A stretch of 42,951 nt of DNA from a virus. Under the pieces are notes generated by a model, which saw nothing but the letters and a program-made list of their open reading frames with translations, was not told the DNA's origin and searched no databases. Made by a program: the position numbers and the translations under genes. Shown piece by piece: positions 35,856 to 42,951 of the stretch. Within the stretch, counting starts at the first letter, position 1. The number at the start of each line of letters is the position of its first letter. The stretch lies in IMG/VR virus record IMGVR_UViG_3300019763_000003, positions 1 to 42,951 of that record; one strand, given 5' to 3'.

Positions 35856-36560
35856 TTAAAATAAAATTTCTGCAAATCGTCCACCTTTGATATTAGTGTC
35901 GAATAAATCGCTAAATCCTAAGGCGTCTGCATCGTCACTAAACCCGAAAGTTTCTTGATTGTAATATTTATATATAACATTATTATATCTAACTCCTTGA
36001 GGCTTAGGAAGTAAGTCGAGTTGTTTGATAGTTCTAACTTGGTCTACATCAATAGTTGCATCTATATATAAATCTAAAGTCATATTTTGATTATCAACTA
36101 CTTCTGCTAAATCATCAAATAAAAACATAACTATTGTATTAATTGAGATAATGTCACTTTCTGCGAAATTCTTACTTATTTTAGCTTTTAAAAATTGTCG
36201 ATAATCTTCATCATTTAATTGTAAGTCTGTATATTCTTGTTCATCTAATTCTTTAAAAGGATAAGTTACAACACTTTCAAATAAATCACTAAATGGATAG
36301 GCTGTTGAATCATCTTCAAAGCCAAAATACTTTTTAGGCACTGCTAACGGTACAGTTCTGCTTAGTCCAACAATTCGACCTATAATGTCAAGTTGCTTAC
36401 CTCGTGCTGTATCTAAGTTAAATTCAGTTTCAAAACTATTGTAGAGCTCAAAGATGCTTCCAAACTCTTTTACAATGGTTGATATTTCAGCACTTGCTTT
36501 TGGCTTTCCTCGATATTGGTAAATTAATAAATTTAAATAAGCTTGTATAAAATCATCCAT
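35856..36560 (-). CDS. Baseplate protein, DUF2612-like
   Basis: A 234-residue protein resembling DUF2612: an N-terminal helical part with FELYNSFETEFNLDTARGKQLDIIGRIVG cut into helix and loop (GKQLDIIGRIVGLSR is the conserved core), a central YRQFLKAKISKN, and a C-terminal domain with strands. It follows baseplate J with no gap and precedes the fibre gene, where it probably links wedge to fibre, like P2 gpI. CGGAG precedes the ATG. Confidence 0.75.
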   Translation of the reverse strand: MDDFIQAYLNLLIYQYRGKPKASAEISTIVKEFGSIFELYNSFETEFNLDTARGKQLDIIGRIVGLSRTVPLAVPKKYFGFEDDSTAYPFSDLFESVVTYPFKELDEQEYTDLQLNDEDYRQFLKAKISKNFAESDIISINTIVMFLFDDLAEVVDNQNMTLDLYIDATIDVDQVRTIKQLDLLPKPQGVRYNNVIYKYYNQETFGFSDDADALGFSDLFDTNIKGGRFAEILF

Positions 36561-37730
36561 TTAAATCTCCGTTATTGTAATATTTGCATCTATTATCATA
36601 AACTTTTCGCTAAAATCTGCTGTTAATTCATCTCCAACATAAGTAATATCGTCTTTACTGAACTGTAAGTTAGTAGCTATAAAGTTTGTATTTGCTTGAT
36701 ACACATAAGAGTAAAGCTCTGTTACGATTGCATCCTCATTTATGAAAAAAGTCTTTTCGATTAAGGCGTTTTTTATTGCTTGAGGGTCTAAAGTAGCACC
36801 ACTTATTTTTGCTTTTATATCTAATGTTATAAATATTTCTACTTCGGTTGGACGGTCATAATTAACTGGCACTTGTATATTTCTAGTCGTTCCATCTTGT
36901 CGTGGAATTTGCCCAGCATATATTCCAGCTTCAGTACCTTTCATTCCAGCACCACTACCTTTATCAAGTCCGATTATATTAACAATATCTTGATGAATAC
37001 CACCATCTACAACACACCAAATAGAATGAGCGTTTAAATCTTTTTCTGCATTATAAACATCTTCATCGTTTTCATATACAATCGCATCTACAACACCGTT
37101 TACATTTAAAAGTTTCGCATTTAGCCCCTCTACAGTATTCCTGCTAGGCAAAGCAACGCTCTTTTTTCTTCTAATCTTTAATGCTGTGTCACTTTCCTCA
37201 TCACGCCCAGCCGTAGCACTATTAGGATTAGTAATACTTTCAACACCTAAAACTATTGTTTCAAATTCTGTGATAGTATTGGCTTGTGCTTCAATCATTC
37301 CATAATCTTGTGCTTTGAAAGATACTGTTGTAGTTCCAGTTGTTAGCGTCTGTGTGTTTGCTATTTGCCAAAATTGACCTAAGATATCTTTAACCACATA
37401 ATCAGCTGTTAGTGATACTGTAGCACTTGTTGTTACCTCTATTTGTACAGTTGATTTAGTAGCAGGTATTCTATCTATACCGCATAATTTAATCAGTTTA
37501 TTAAGTTGATTTCCTATAGCCGTGTCAGGGTCGAATGAGTTATACATATCTACACCCAACTCCTGCATATCTCTATATGCTTTTACAAATATAGAAAGTT
37601 TTTGAGCGTCAGGAGTTGAAGCGTCAAGATTTATATCCTCCCCATATATACCCTTATACTCACTTGCTATTGCATCAAATAGATCGTTAAAGCTATCTAT
37701 ACTTATTCCTGTTCCGTCAATTTTTGCCAT
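36561..37730 (-). CDS. Baseplate assembly protein J-like
   Basis: A 389-residue protein with the Baseplate_J pattern: an N-terminal helical domain ending DTAIGNQLNKLIKLCGIDR, a central beta domain (STVQIEVTTSATVSLTAD), the region EESDTALKIRRKKSVALPSR, and the C-terminal DRPTEVEIFITLDIK. It forms the wedges of the contractile baseplate. GGAG-type spacing is replaced by direct overlap with the upstream gp25-like stop. Its size is normal for the family. Confidence 0.9.
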   Translation of the reverse strand: MAKIDGTGISIDSFNDLFDAIASEYKGIYGEDINLDASTPDAQKLSIFVKAYRDMQELGVDMYNSFDPDTAIGNQLNKLIKLCGIDRIPATKSTVQIEVTTSATVSLTADYVVKDILGQFWQIANTQTLTTGTTTVSFKAQDYGMIEAQANTITEFETIVLGVESITNPNSATAGRDEESDTALKIRRKKSVALPSRNTVEGLNAKLLNVNGVVDAIVYENDEDVYNAEKDLNAHSIWCVVDGGIHQDIVNIIGLDKGSGAGMKGTEAGIYAGQIPRQDGTTRNIQVPVNYDRPTEVEIFITLDIKAKISGATLDPQAIKNALIEKTFFINEDAIVTELYSYVYQANTNFIATNLQFSKDDITYVGDELTADFSEKFMIIDANITITEI

Positions 37731-38089
37731 TATATAATCCCCAAACTTGTTAATATTTCTGTATTATTTTCCGATATGAATTTCACTTCTATTGTTGCTT
37801 TCCTGCTGTCTACAGTTGTTACATTTACATCTTCTACACTTATCACGCCATCAGTTGCAAGTGTAACTCTGTAGATTTCATTCAAAACAAAATCTTGATT
37901 ATTTATCTCTCCTAAAATTCCAAACCAATCAATGTTATGTTCTGTATCTAAAAAGAAGTCATTTTTTAAACTCTTTAGCCGTGTCTGTACATTTTGCAAA
38001 ATTGCATCATCATTTATCTTGTAATTAGCAAGACCATTGCCAAAACTAAAATCTCCGTTTTTATCAAGTCCTCTTACTTTAATTGCCAT
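37730..38089 (-). CDS. Baseplate wedge protein, gp25-like
   Basis: A 119-residue protein with DKNGDFSFGNGLANYKINDD, then LQNVQTRLKSLKNDFFLDTEHNIDW cut by its turn (QTRLKSLKNDFFLD, NIDWFGILG). That is the small gp25/gpW-type wedge pattern seen before baseplate J in phages with this baseplate. It probably starts sheath polymerisation at the baseplate. AAGGAAT precedes the ATG at 38089. Confidence 0.75.
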   Translation of the reverse strand: MAIKVRGLDKNGDFSFGNGLANYKINDDAILQNVQTRLKSLKNDFFLDTEHNIDWFGILGEINNQDFVLNEIYRVTLATDGVISVEDVNVTTVDSRKATIEVKFISENNTEILTSLGII

Positions 38090-38098
38090 TGTAATTCC

Positions 38099-38755
38099 TT
38101 ATGGTGCAGATGGTTTTGAAGTATTAACTCCACCACCTGCATCGTTTCCGTTGTTTTGTGGATGTGTATGATTTAAAAAAGATATACCCTCGACTGTTAA
38201 ATCCCCACCTACTACATTTATATTACCGTTTACTATAAGGTTACCATTTAGCGTGAAGTTACCGGTCATTGTCATATTTCCTACACGAGTATAGTCCCCG
38301 ATTTGTTCATAATTGCCCGTAGCCAAAGTGTCACCAGTTTGATGTGTTCTTCCATCTTTTGGGATAGTAAAAGCTTTTTTCTTTGGTTTAATACCAACCA
38401 ATGCAAAACTATCTGAAAAATCAAACATTCTATATTCTAAAGGTGCTTTATTATCTAAACCATTATACCAATTATCTAAACTTCTTTCATTTATCATTAA
38501 TAGTACATCATCCCCAACTGCTAAAGGAAATGTAATATTATTAACACCACCATATAAAAAGAAAGGTGGTACTTTTGGAAATACTGGATATTCTACCTCA
38601 ATACCATCTGTCTTTTTAGCTTTATCAACTGGTTTTACATCAACTGTAGTATCGTTTATTTTTGTTATTTTTGCTACTATATGCGTATGTGTATTAGATA
38701 GATATTTAAGTATCGTATTTTCTATTAAGTCTACTAAGTCGTTAGAACTTGCCAT
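38099..38755 (-). CDS. Baseplate central spike (Gp138/gpV-like)
   Basis: A 218-residue protein with an N-terminal OB-like domain (VDVKPVDKAKKTDGIEVEYP, then VPPFFLYGGVNNITFPLAVGDDVLLM in parts), a triple beta-helix stretch of short repeats (about 145-190, GNMTMTGNFTLNGNLIVNGN), and the tip FLNHTHPQNNG with a His-x-His metal site, as in P2 gpV and phi92 gp138 spikes. It pierces the outer membrane upon contraction. CAAGGAG precedes the ATG. Confidence 0.85.
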   Translation of the reverse strand: MASSNDLVDLIENTILKYLSNTHTHIVAKITKINDTTVDVKPVDKAKKTDGIEVEYPVFPKVPPFFLYGGVNNITFPLAVGDDVLLMINERSLDNWYNGLDNKAPLEYRMFDFSDSFALVGIKPKKKAFTIPKDGRTHQTGDTLATGNYEQIGDYTRVGNMTMTGNFTLNGNLIVNGNINVVGGDLTVEGISFLNHTHPQNNGNDAGGGVNTSKPSAP

Positions 38756-39568
38756 TTATGCTCCTTGTCTCATTTTTATTGTCATATCCCACGCATCGCC
38801 ATCATACGAGCCTACAAATCGAGCTGTATCTATTCTATACACTCCATTTAAATAAGGTGCGTATATACTTTCTAGTTTAGCTTGACCACCAATTTTTATA
38901 GCCGGATTCATTCGTGTATCTAATTCCACGATTTTATTTTCTCTTTTAGGTGTGTTCATCAATCCAGTTTCTGCACTTATAAGAGTTACATAATTTTCTG
39001 CTGATTCATTCTCTTTGATGATATAAAGCTTTTCATCTTCTATATACATAAGTTCATCTGGTTGTAATAGTTTTTTTAACTCTTCATAGCTGTTTCCCAT
39101 TATAACCTTATCTCGATATATTGTATTTTGTCGTGAAATTTTACCTATTTCAGTGTTCATCATATTACCTACGATTATCTCAACCGCTTGTAATTTAGTT
39201 GAAGCTGTTGCACTTGTAAAGCTTTCTTTCACATCAAATAAGCCGTCCATACATTCTATTACCGATACTATCTCAGTACCATTTTTTTCAGGATATGCTC
39301 TTGAAACATTACCTTTAAAAACTTGCTTCATATTATTCACATAACCAACAGATAGCTCAACACCTATGTAATTATTACCCTCTTTATCTTTTACGATTAA
39401 ATTACGATTTGCTTCACTAAGATTGAATACTTTTAAATTAAGTCGATTAAGCCCATACGATAAAGCCGATTTTTCAGCATTGAATTCTATATTTAAAGGT
39501 GGTGTTATCGTTATAGCTTTTGTGCTTGTTGTTATTACTAGCTTATAATCTTTTATAAATCTGTTCAA
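38756..39568 (-). CDS. Baseplate hub protein (gpD/gp27-like), TTG start
   Basis: A 270-residue protein with the hub plan: an N-terminal beta domain (TPPLNIEFNAEKSALSYGLN), a middle domain with KQVFKGNVSRAYPE and VIECMDGL, and a C-terminal KIGGQAKLESIYAPYLNG followed by YRIDTARFVG. It connects tube, spike and wedges. Translation starts at TTG (39568) since no ATG is near, with AAAGGTAAC from the 16-bp block at the right distance; a TTG start may lower hub expression. It is the first late gene after cassette D. Confidence 0.75.
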   Translation of the reverse strand: MNRFIKDYKLVITTSTKAITITPPLNIEFNAEKSALSYGLNRLNLKVFNLSEANRNLIVKDKEGNNYIGVELSVGYVNNMKQVFKGNVSRAYPEKNGTEIVSVIECMDGLFDVKESFTSATASTKLQAVEIIVGNMMNTEIGKISRQNTIYRDKVIMGNSYEELKKLLQPDELMYIEDEKLYIIKENESAENYVTLISAETGLMNTPKRENKIVELDTRMNPAIKIGGQAKLESIYAPYLNGVYRIDTARFVGSYDGDAWDMTIKMRQGA

Positions 39569-39678
39569 CTGTTACCTTTCGTAATATCGTGTGAAATTTT
39601 ATATTAAATTATATCTAAATTCTTTACTTATGATTTTTGATAGTGTATGATTGTTATATAAATAAAAAGGATATAGAA
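39569..39678. promoter_or_regulatory. Divergent promoter module D
   Basis: Rightward: TTTACT (39623-39628), 17-bp spacer, TATGAT (39646-39651), then AAAAAGGATATAG before the ATG at 39679. Leftward: TATAAT on the minus strand (39613-39608). The two are 9 bp apart. The 16-bp block (39570-39585) lies one base from the TTG start of the hub gene. The spacer and downstream part are very similar to module A (ATGATTTTTGAYAGTGTAT). Confidence 0.8.
39570..39585. repeat. Conserved 16-bp block, copy D
   Basis: TGTTACCTTTCGTAAT, one change (T to C) from the A/C/E consensus. It supplies the ribosome site for the hub gene. Confidence 0.85.
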
Positions 39679-39864
39679 ATGTTTAAATATAGTTTATTAT
39701 TTACAATAGTTTATTGGAGTATTATTTTTCAACCTGTTATAAAATTAATAATAAATAAAAAGGATATAGAAAACAATACAGTAGTTTTTATTTTCTTATT
39801 CATTATGATACCATTGTTTTCAATGGCAGCAGAATATTGTATAAAAGAATGGTTTATAAAATAA
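39679..39864 (+). CDS. Two-pass membrane protein, cassette D
   Basis: Encodes 61 residues from the ATG at 39679 with AAAAAGGATATAG upstream; a longer reading from 39637 would start within the promoter. There are two hydrophobic helices (about 5-24 and 33-52) joined by a charged loop. It is the first gene of cassette D, ahead of the adenine methylase. A role in superinfection exclusion or membrane immunity would fit a moron, but this is inference. Confidence 0.6.
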   Translation: MFKYSLLFTIVYWSIIFQPVIKLIINKKDIENNTVVFIFLFIMIPLFSMAAEYCIKEWFIK

Positions 39865-39892
39865 TACAAAGATAATTTAAAAGGAAATAGAA

Positions 39893-40582
39893 ATGAAAAA
39901 GATAGAATTAAACAAAGTTCATAATATGGATTGCTTAGAATATATGAGAACTGTACCTGATAACTTTTTTGATTTGGTATTGACTGACCCTCCTTATGGG
40001 ATGAATTATGAAAGACATATTAAAAATAAAAAACACAACAAAATAAAGAATGATAATAATTTAGATTGGTTACCATTAATGTTTAGTGAATTTAAAAGGA
40101 TAACTAAACCAAACTCACATTTATATATTTTTTGTAGTTGGCACAATATAGATATTTTCAAACAAGAATTTCAGAAAAACTTTCATTTAAAAAACATAAT
40201 AATATGGGATAAAGGTGGGATGGGTATGGGAGATATAAAAACAGACTATGCAGGAAGCTATGAGATGATTCTTTACGGAATAAAACTAGATAAAAATTCA
40301 AACCAAAGAGTGCTAAATGGCGGAAGAAGTAAAAACATATTAAATTCTTTTAGAAGTGGTAACGAATTCCACCCAACACAAAAACCTGAAAAATTATTTG
40401 AATTCTTGCTTAGTAAAAGTAGAAATGACAAGGAAATAGTATTCGATCCATTTATGGGGAGTGGAACAACTGCATTGGCTTGTAAATCTTTAGGATTAGA
40501 TTATGTAGGTTGCGAATTAGACAAAGATTATTATGAAATCATACAAAAAAGATTAAAACAAGTACAAGGTAGTTTATTCTAA
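39893..40582 (+). CDS. Orphan N6-adenine (or N4-cytosine) DNA methyltransferase
   Basis: A 229-residue amino-methyltransferase with DPPYGMNY (catalytic motif IV, at about 32-39) ahead of VFDPFMGSGTTA (motif I, cofactor binding, at about 183-195). The order IV before I defines the beta class. Gene length fits a complete small enzyme. There is no restriction gene nearby, so it is an orphan, probably guarding phage DNA against host restriction or altering gene expression. Its ATG follows AAAAGGAAATAG. It lies in a moron cassette, so it may act late and also in other contexts. Confidence 0.88.
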   Translation: MKKIELNKVHNMDCLEYMRTVPDNFFDLVLTDPPYGMNYERHIKNKKHNKIKNDNNLDWLPLMFSEFKRITKPNSHLYIFCSWHNIDIFKQEFQKNFHLKNIIIWDKGGMGMGDIKTDYAGSYEMILYGIKLDKNSNQRVLNGGRSKNILNSFRSGNEFHPTQKPEKLFEFLLSKSRNDKEIVFDPFMGSGTTALACKSLGLDYVGCELDKDYYEIIQKRLKQVQGSLF

Positions 40583-40590
40583 TAGTAGTA

Positions 40591-40596
40591 TATAAT
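40591..40596 (+). promoter_or_regulatory. Possible internal -10 box before the Cys-rich gene
   Basis: TATAAT followed by AAATAAAAGGAG, the same order as in modules B and C, ahead of the gene at 40615. No matching -35 is visible at 17 bp (GGTAGT). It may give separate expression of the last gene of cassette D. Confidence 0.35.
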
Positions 40597-40614
40597 AAAT
40601 AAAAGGAGAAAGAA

Positions 40615-40854
40615 ATGACAAGAGAAATAGCAAAGAAATGCTTAAGTGATGAGTTAACAAACAATGATAAAATTGTTGATAAAATTTATGATGATTTTGA
40701 AAGTAGAATTTGTGAGAATTGCATACACTTTATAAAAGATAAATTCAATAATAATGAAAATACCTGTATTAGTGGATGTGGGGATATAGCAATAGGATTC
40801 GATACTGTTTACTGTTCTAGTGATTTTGGATGTATAGAATGGGAAAGTAAATAA
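40615..40854 (+). CDS. Cysteine-rich small protein, cassette D
   Basis: A 79-residue protein with CENC, then CISGCGD, then CSSDFGCIEWES. Eight cysteines suggest two metal sites or disulphides. The ending FGCIEWES recurs as FGCNEWES in the leftward gene 18287-18538, indicating a shared family. AAAAGGAGAAAG precedes the ATG. It ends one base before the convergent plug gene, with no strong terminator visible. Confidence 0.65.
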   Translation: MTREIAKKCLSDELTNNDKIVDKIYDDFESRICENCIHFIKDKFNNNENTCISGCGDIAIGFDTVYCSSDFGCIEWESK

Positions 40855-40855
40855 A

Positions 40856-41188
40856 CTACTCTACTTCATACCCACGAGCTTCTGCAAGTTCTTCTCTTTC
40901 AATTAAATTGAATGTGTAGAAGCCACTCTTAAAGTTGTTTATATCAAAGGCATCAAATCCGATATTATTAACATCATTAATAAATACATCAAACGGTAAA
41001 TTATAAGTATCAAAAGCAGTTACAGCACTATTTAATCGTATACCGTTGTATTCCTTACCTTTGTAAATAATTGACATTATCCAAAAGCTTTTAGTAGTTA
41101 TAAATTCTAAACTAACTTCGATCTGTTCATCTTCATAAGAGATTACAAAGCTTTGATTTGGTTCATTCGTTATTGTATATTCTAGCAT
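40856..41188 (-). CDS. Baseplate plug protein (Pam3 gp18-like)
   Basis: A 110-residue beta-rich protein starting LEYTITNEPNQSFVISYEDE, with EVSLEFITTKSFWIMSIIYK and a C-terminal FDINNFKSGFYTFNLIEREE. The P-N-Q-S-F...Y opening and the compact beta plan resemble baseplate plug proteins of the cyanophage Pam3 gp18 type. It lies between the Dit-like and hub genes, as expected. AAGGAAATAA precedes the ATG. Confidence 0.6.
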   Translation of the reverse strand: MLEYTITNEPNQSFVISYEDEQIEVSLEFITTKSFWIMSIIYKGKEYNGIRLNSAVTAFDTYNLPFDVFINDVNNIGFDAFDINNFKSGFYTFNLIEREELAEARGYEVE

Positions 41189-41198
41189 TGTTATTTCC

Positions 41199-42023
41199 TT
41201 AAAATAAATCTGTTATTTTTGTAAATAGTGATTTTTTTGTACCTTGTACGACACCCTTATCAGTTTTATCTTTTGTTTGTAAAGAAGCGTCACCGCTAGT
41301 ATTTTTAGATATTGCTTTAACTGGTGTTGATACTGATTTAACAGTTCTTAGTTCTTGTAAGTCGATTGTATAAGAAGTTGAATCATCTACATTATTAGTA
41401 CTTAGGGAATAGTTAGTTATAACCATATTTTCTAATCTTCCAAATTTTGCAGTGTCTACTTTTAAAGTTTTTCTATTAGTCACATAATCTTTTACAAATG
41501 CTAAAAAATCAGATTCTAAATTTTTAGTTTTCTTACCACCTAAAAGAGAGTTAATATCTGTATATTGTTTAAGTCCTTTTAATCCTAAATCATCCTCTCC
41601 GTAAGCTCCCAAACTTCCTATTTTATTTATTACATCTTCTGCTTTTCTTAATCCATTAGTGGCTTGATTTACAGTCTTACCTATCTTGCTTATTTGCGAC
41701 AATGTTCTATTTGGTAAATATATTCCTATGCTACCAAGCTGACTACGAGCTTTTAAATACCCTTGCATTAAGTAGCTTTGTTGATATGTTACTTTTCCAA
41801 CTTCTCCAGTTATAGATAGCATTACAGGATCAACTATGATGTGATCTCCAGCATTGCTTCCATCTTCTAAATAGAATTTTGTTACTGTTGAAGCTTGAGA
41901 TAGTTTTTCATCTATTCGAGCATCTAAAGTAAAGCGACCATCAAAACCAAGATAATCGCTATCACTTGTTTTATTTAGTAATCCGTAAGTTTGTGCTATT
42001 TTATTTTTTGCTTCTTCTAGCAT
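41199..42023 (-). CDS. Dit-like tail hub/adaptor protein
   Basis: A 274-residue protein whose N-terminal part, FTLDARIDEKLSQASTVTKF then LEDGSNAGDHIIVDPVMLSI, matches the Dit-like phage tail protein pattern. A helical middle part and C-terminal strands (NMVITNYSLSTNNVDDSTSY, then TIDLQELRTVKSV) follow. It probably forms the ring joining tube and baseplate. It is read directly after the tape measure in the circular map, apart from cassette E. The 16-bp block supplies AAAAGG before the ATG at 42023. Confidence 0.7.
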   Translation of the reverse strand: MLEEAKNKIAQTYGLLNKTSDSDYLGFDGRFTLDARIDEKLSQASTVTKFYLEDGSNAGDHIIVDPVMLSITGEVGKVTYQQSYLMQGYLKARSQLGSIGIYLPNRTLSQISKIGKTVNQATNGLRKAEDVINKIGSLGAYGEDDLGLKGLKQYTDINSLLGGKKTKNLESDFLAFVKDYVTNRKTLKVDTAKFGRLENMVITNYSLSTNNVDDSTSYTIDLQELRTVKSVSTPVKAISKNTSGDASLQTKDKTDKGVVQGTKKSLFTKITDLF

Positions 42024-42137
42024 TAATGTTACCTTTTGTAATATTGTTTTCTTTTTATTTGTTTATTTTATCATAATACTTGACTTTGTATTTTAGTAAG
42101 TGTATAGTTTTCATATATAAAATTAAAGGATAAGAAA
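42024..42137. promoter_or_regulatory. Divergent promoter module E
   Basis: Rightward: TTGACT (42080-42085), 17-bp spacer, TATAGT (42103-42108), then TTAAAGGATAAG before the ATG at 42138. Leftward: TAAAAT on the minus strand (42070-42065). They are 9 bp apart, as in the other four modules. The 16-bp block lies at 42027-42042. Confidence 0.8.
42027..42042. repeat. Conserved 16-bp block, copy E
   Basis: TGTTACCTTTTGTAAT, identical to copies A and C, and three bases upstream of the Dit-like start codon. Confidence 0.85.
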
Positions 42138-42875
42138 ATGAGACAAATAAAAGAAATTTATATTAGTGAGCCAAAAAAATATATAGAAAAATTTAAAGAC
42201 TCTTTGGTGGAATGTGTTAGGAAAAATAATAAAACAAGAAGAGCTTTTAAAATATTAAAGGTTAATAAAAAATTAGAAAATGTACAGTTCTATAAATTGA
42301 AAAATGCAATGGCATTGGATGGAAAAATGTACAGCAGTGCTTATAATGGTTTTATTATTGAAGAAATAGAGTACAAAGAAGATACTATTAAAAAGACTCC
42401 TGAAGAAATGATAGAAGAATTTAAAAGAAATAATAAAGTTAAGAAGATAGAAGATGATACTAGAGTTTACTCAATATCTGAAAGTATACAAAAAAGGAGT
42501 AAATCGCACTATAATAAGCATATAGATATAAATAAAGAAAAGCAAATAATTGGAAAATATGAAGGAACTAAGTTTTACTCTCCAAATGGGATAATAGAAT
42601 ATTCATTTTATGGAAGTTTTGTAAAACACGGAGTAGCAATTTCAGGAAAAACAGAAATGATTACTTACTACAAAATGGATATTTTAAATAAAGATATATT
42701 GAATCAAGATGGAAAAGTTAAACTTCTTACATATACATTAAAGAGTAATACTATTGATAAAAAAATAAAAAAGAAAGAAATAGTTCATTTTAAAGATATT
42801 ATAAAAGAAGAAGAAAAAGAAGAATCTAAAGCATTAAAAGACATAATTTTTAATGGTCAAGAGTTCGACTTTTAA
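42138..42875 (+). CDS. Accessory (moron) protein, cassette E
   Basis: A 245-residue, very lysine- and glutamate-rich protein with an N-terminal domain (MRQIKEIYISEPKKYIEKFK...), a central KYEGTKFYSPNGIIEYSFYG beta region and a charged C-terminal helix. I do not recognise it. It lies between the Dit-like and tape-measure genes, runs against them, and has its own promoter, like the other cassette genes. AAAGGATAAG precedes the ATG. No membrane or signal segment is visible. Confidence 0.65.
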   Translation: MRQIKEIYISEPKKYIEKFKDSLVECVRKNNKTRRAFKILKVNKKLENVQFYKLKNAMALDGKMYSSAYNGFIIEEIEYKEDTIKKTPEEMIEEFKRNNKVKKIEDDTRVYSISESIQKRSKSHYNKHIDINKEKQIIGKYEGTKFYSPNGIIEYSFYGSFVKHGVAISGKTEMITYYKMDILNKDILNQDGKVKLLTYTLKSNTIDKKIKKKEIVHFKDIIKEEEKEESKALKDIIFNGQEFDF

Positions 42876-42951
42876 TATTATCTACCACCTTTCCCTATTT
42901 GTGCATTTGCAGAAGTTATTGCACCCTCTATGTTTTGACCACTTAGCTCTG
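42829..42951. repeat. Terminal direct repeat, second copy
   Basis: Identical to bases 1-123. It joins the contig ends, so 42828 bases are unique. Confidence 0.95.
42878..42951 (-). CDS. C-terminal end of the tape-measure gene (partial copy)
   Basis: These bases repeat the 3' end of the tape-measure gene, annotated in full at 50-1453. It is cut by the contig end and is not a second gene. Confidence 0.9.
   Translation of the reverse strand, partial: ELSGQNIEGAITSANAQIGKGGR

Noticed and set aside
40854-40880. A terminator between the Cys-rich gene and the plug gene
   Set aside because: Only a weak 6-bp stem with a bulge and no T-run can be drawn, clearly poorer than those at 2255 and 7276.

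Overview
The window is a complete or near-complete genome of a contractile-tailed (myovirus-like) phage. The last 123 bases (42829-42951) repeat bases 1-123 exactly, so the contig closes to a circle of 42828 unique bases. That fits a circularly permuted genome, or a circular assembly cut at an arbitrary point. The DNA is strongly AT-rich. Ribosome binding sites are almost all of the AAAGGA/GAGGAG type. Lipoprotein signals, a nested two-component spanin pair and a Sec-exported lysozyme indicate a Gram-negative host. The base composition and style of the genes suggest a low-GC host such as a member of the Campylobacterota (Arcobacter-like), but this is inference. I found no integrase, no phage attachment site, no tRNA gene and no CRISPR array, so a virulent lifestyle is the simplest reading.

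Layout. An early divergent control region (26730-26889) separates two transcription directions. Rightward (26890-31661) lie small early genes plus a recombination and single-strand DNA set: a ribbon-helix-helix protein, ERF annealing protein, Gp157-like protein, HNH nuclease and SSB. Leftward (26729 to about 16530) lie replication genes (a DUF6291-type initiator candidate with an internal tandem 11-bp repeat, and a DnaB-type helicase), a short cytosine-methylase-like protein, a DUF1064 nuclease-fold protein and many small proteins. Further left come terS and terL and then the virion genes, all leftward: portal, gpF-like protein, DUF2213 protease with an in-frame scaffold, cement protein, DUF2184 capsid protein, DUF4054 and neck proteins, sheath, tube, tail chaperone with a frameshift extension, and tape measure. 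Across the contig junction the leftward order continues with a Dit-like protein, baseplate plug, hub, spike, gp25-like wedge, baseplate J, DUF2612, tail fibre and fibre-assembly proteins, and ends with the lysis genes (33799 to 31658).

The most unusual feature is how accessory genes are placed in the virion operon. Five groups of rightward genes (1574-2278, 6672-7295, 10672-11718, 39679-40854, 42138-42875) interrupt the leftward late genes. Each begins with the same divergent promoter module: a 16-bp block close to TGTTACCTTTTGTAAT next to the late-gene start, a leftward TATAAT/TAAAAT box, exactly 9 bp, then a rightward -35/17-bp/-10 promoter and an AAAAAGG ribosome site. At three of the five far ends there is a hairpin carrying or enclosing a stop codon; two of these are followed by a T-run in the leftward direction. 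The whole unit therefore looks like a self-contained moron cassette that stops late transcription on one side and restarts it on the other. A sixth accessory gene (13972-14424) sits in the late direction behind a related module.

Other noncoding structure: a promoter followed by a highly structured leader of about 175 nt ahead of the replication genes (24702-24910), containing two 14-base complementary segments; a long hairpin (29763-29809) that pairs fully only when G-U pairs are allowed; and several palindromes in the early control region. No stretch longer than 300 bases is without a gene once the very small open reading frames are counted.
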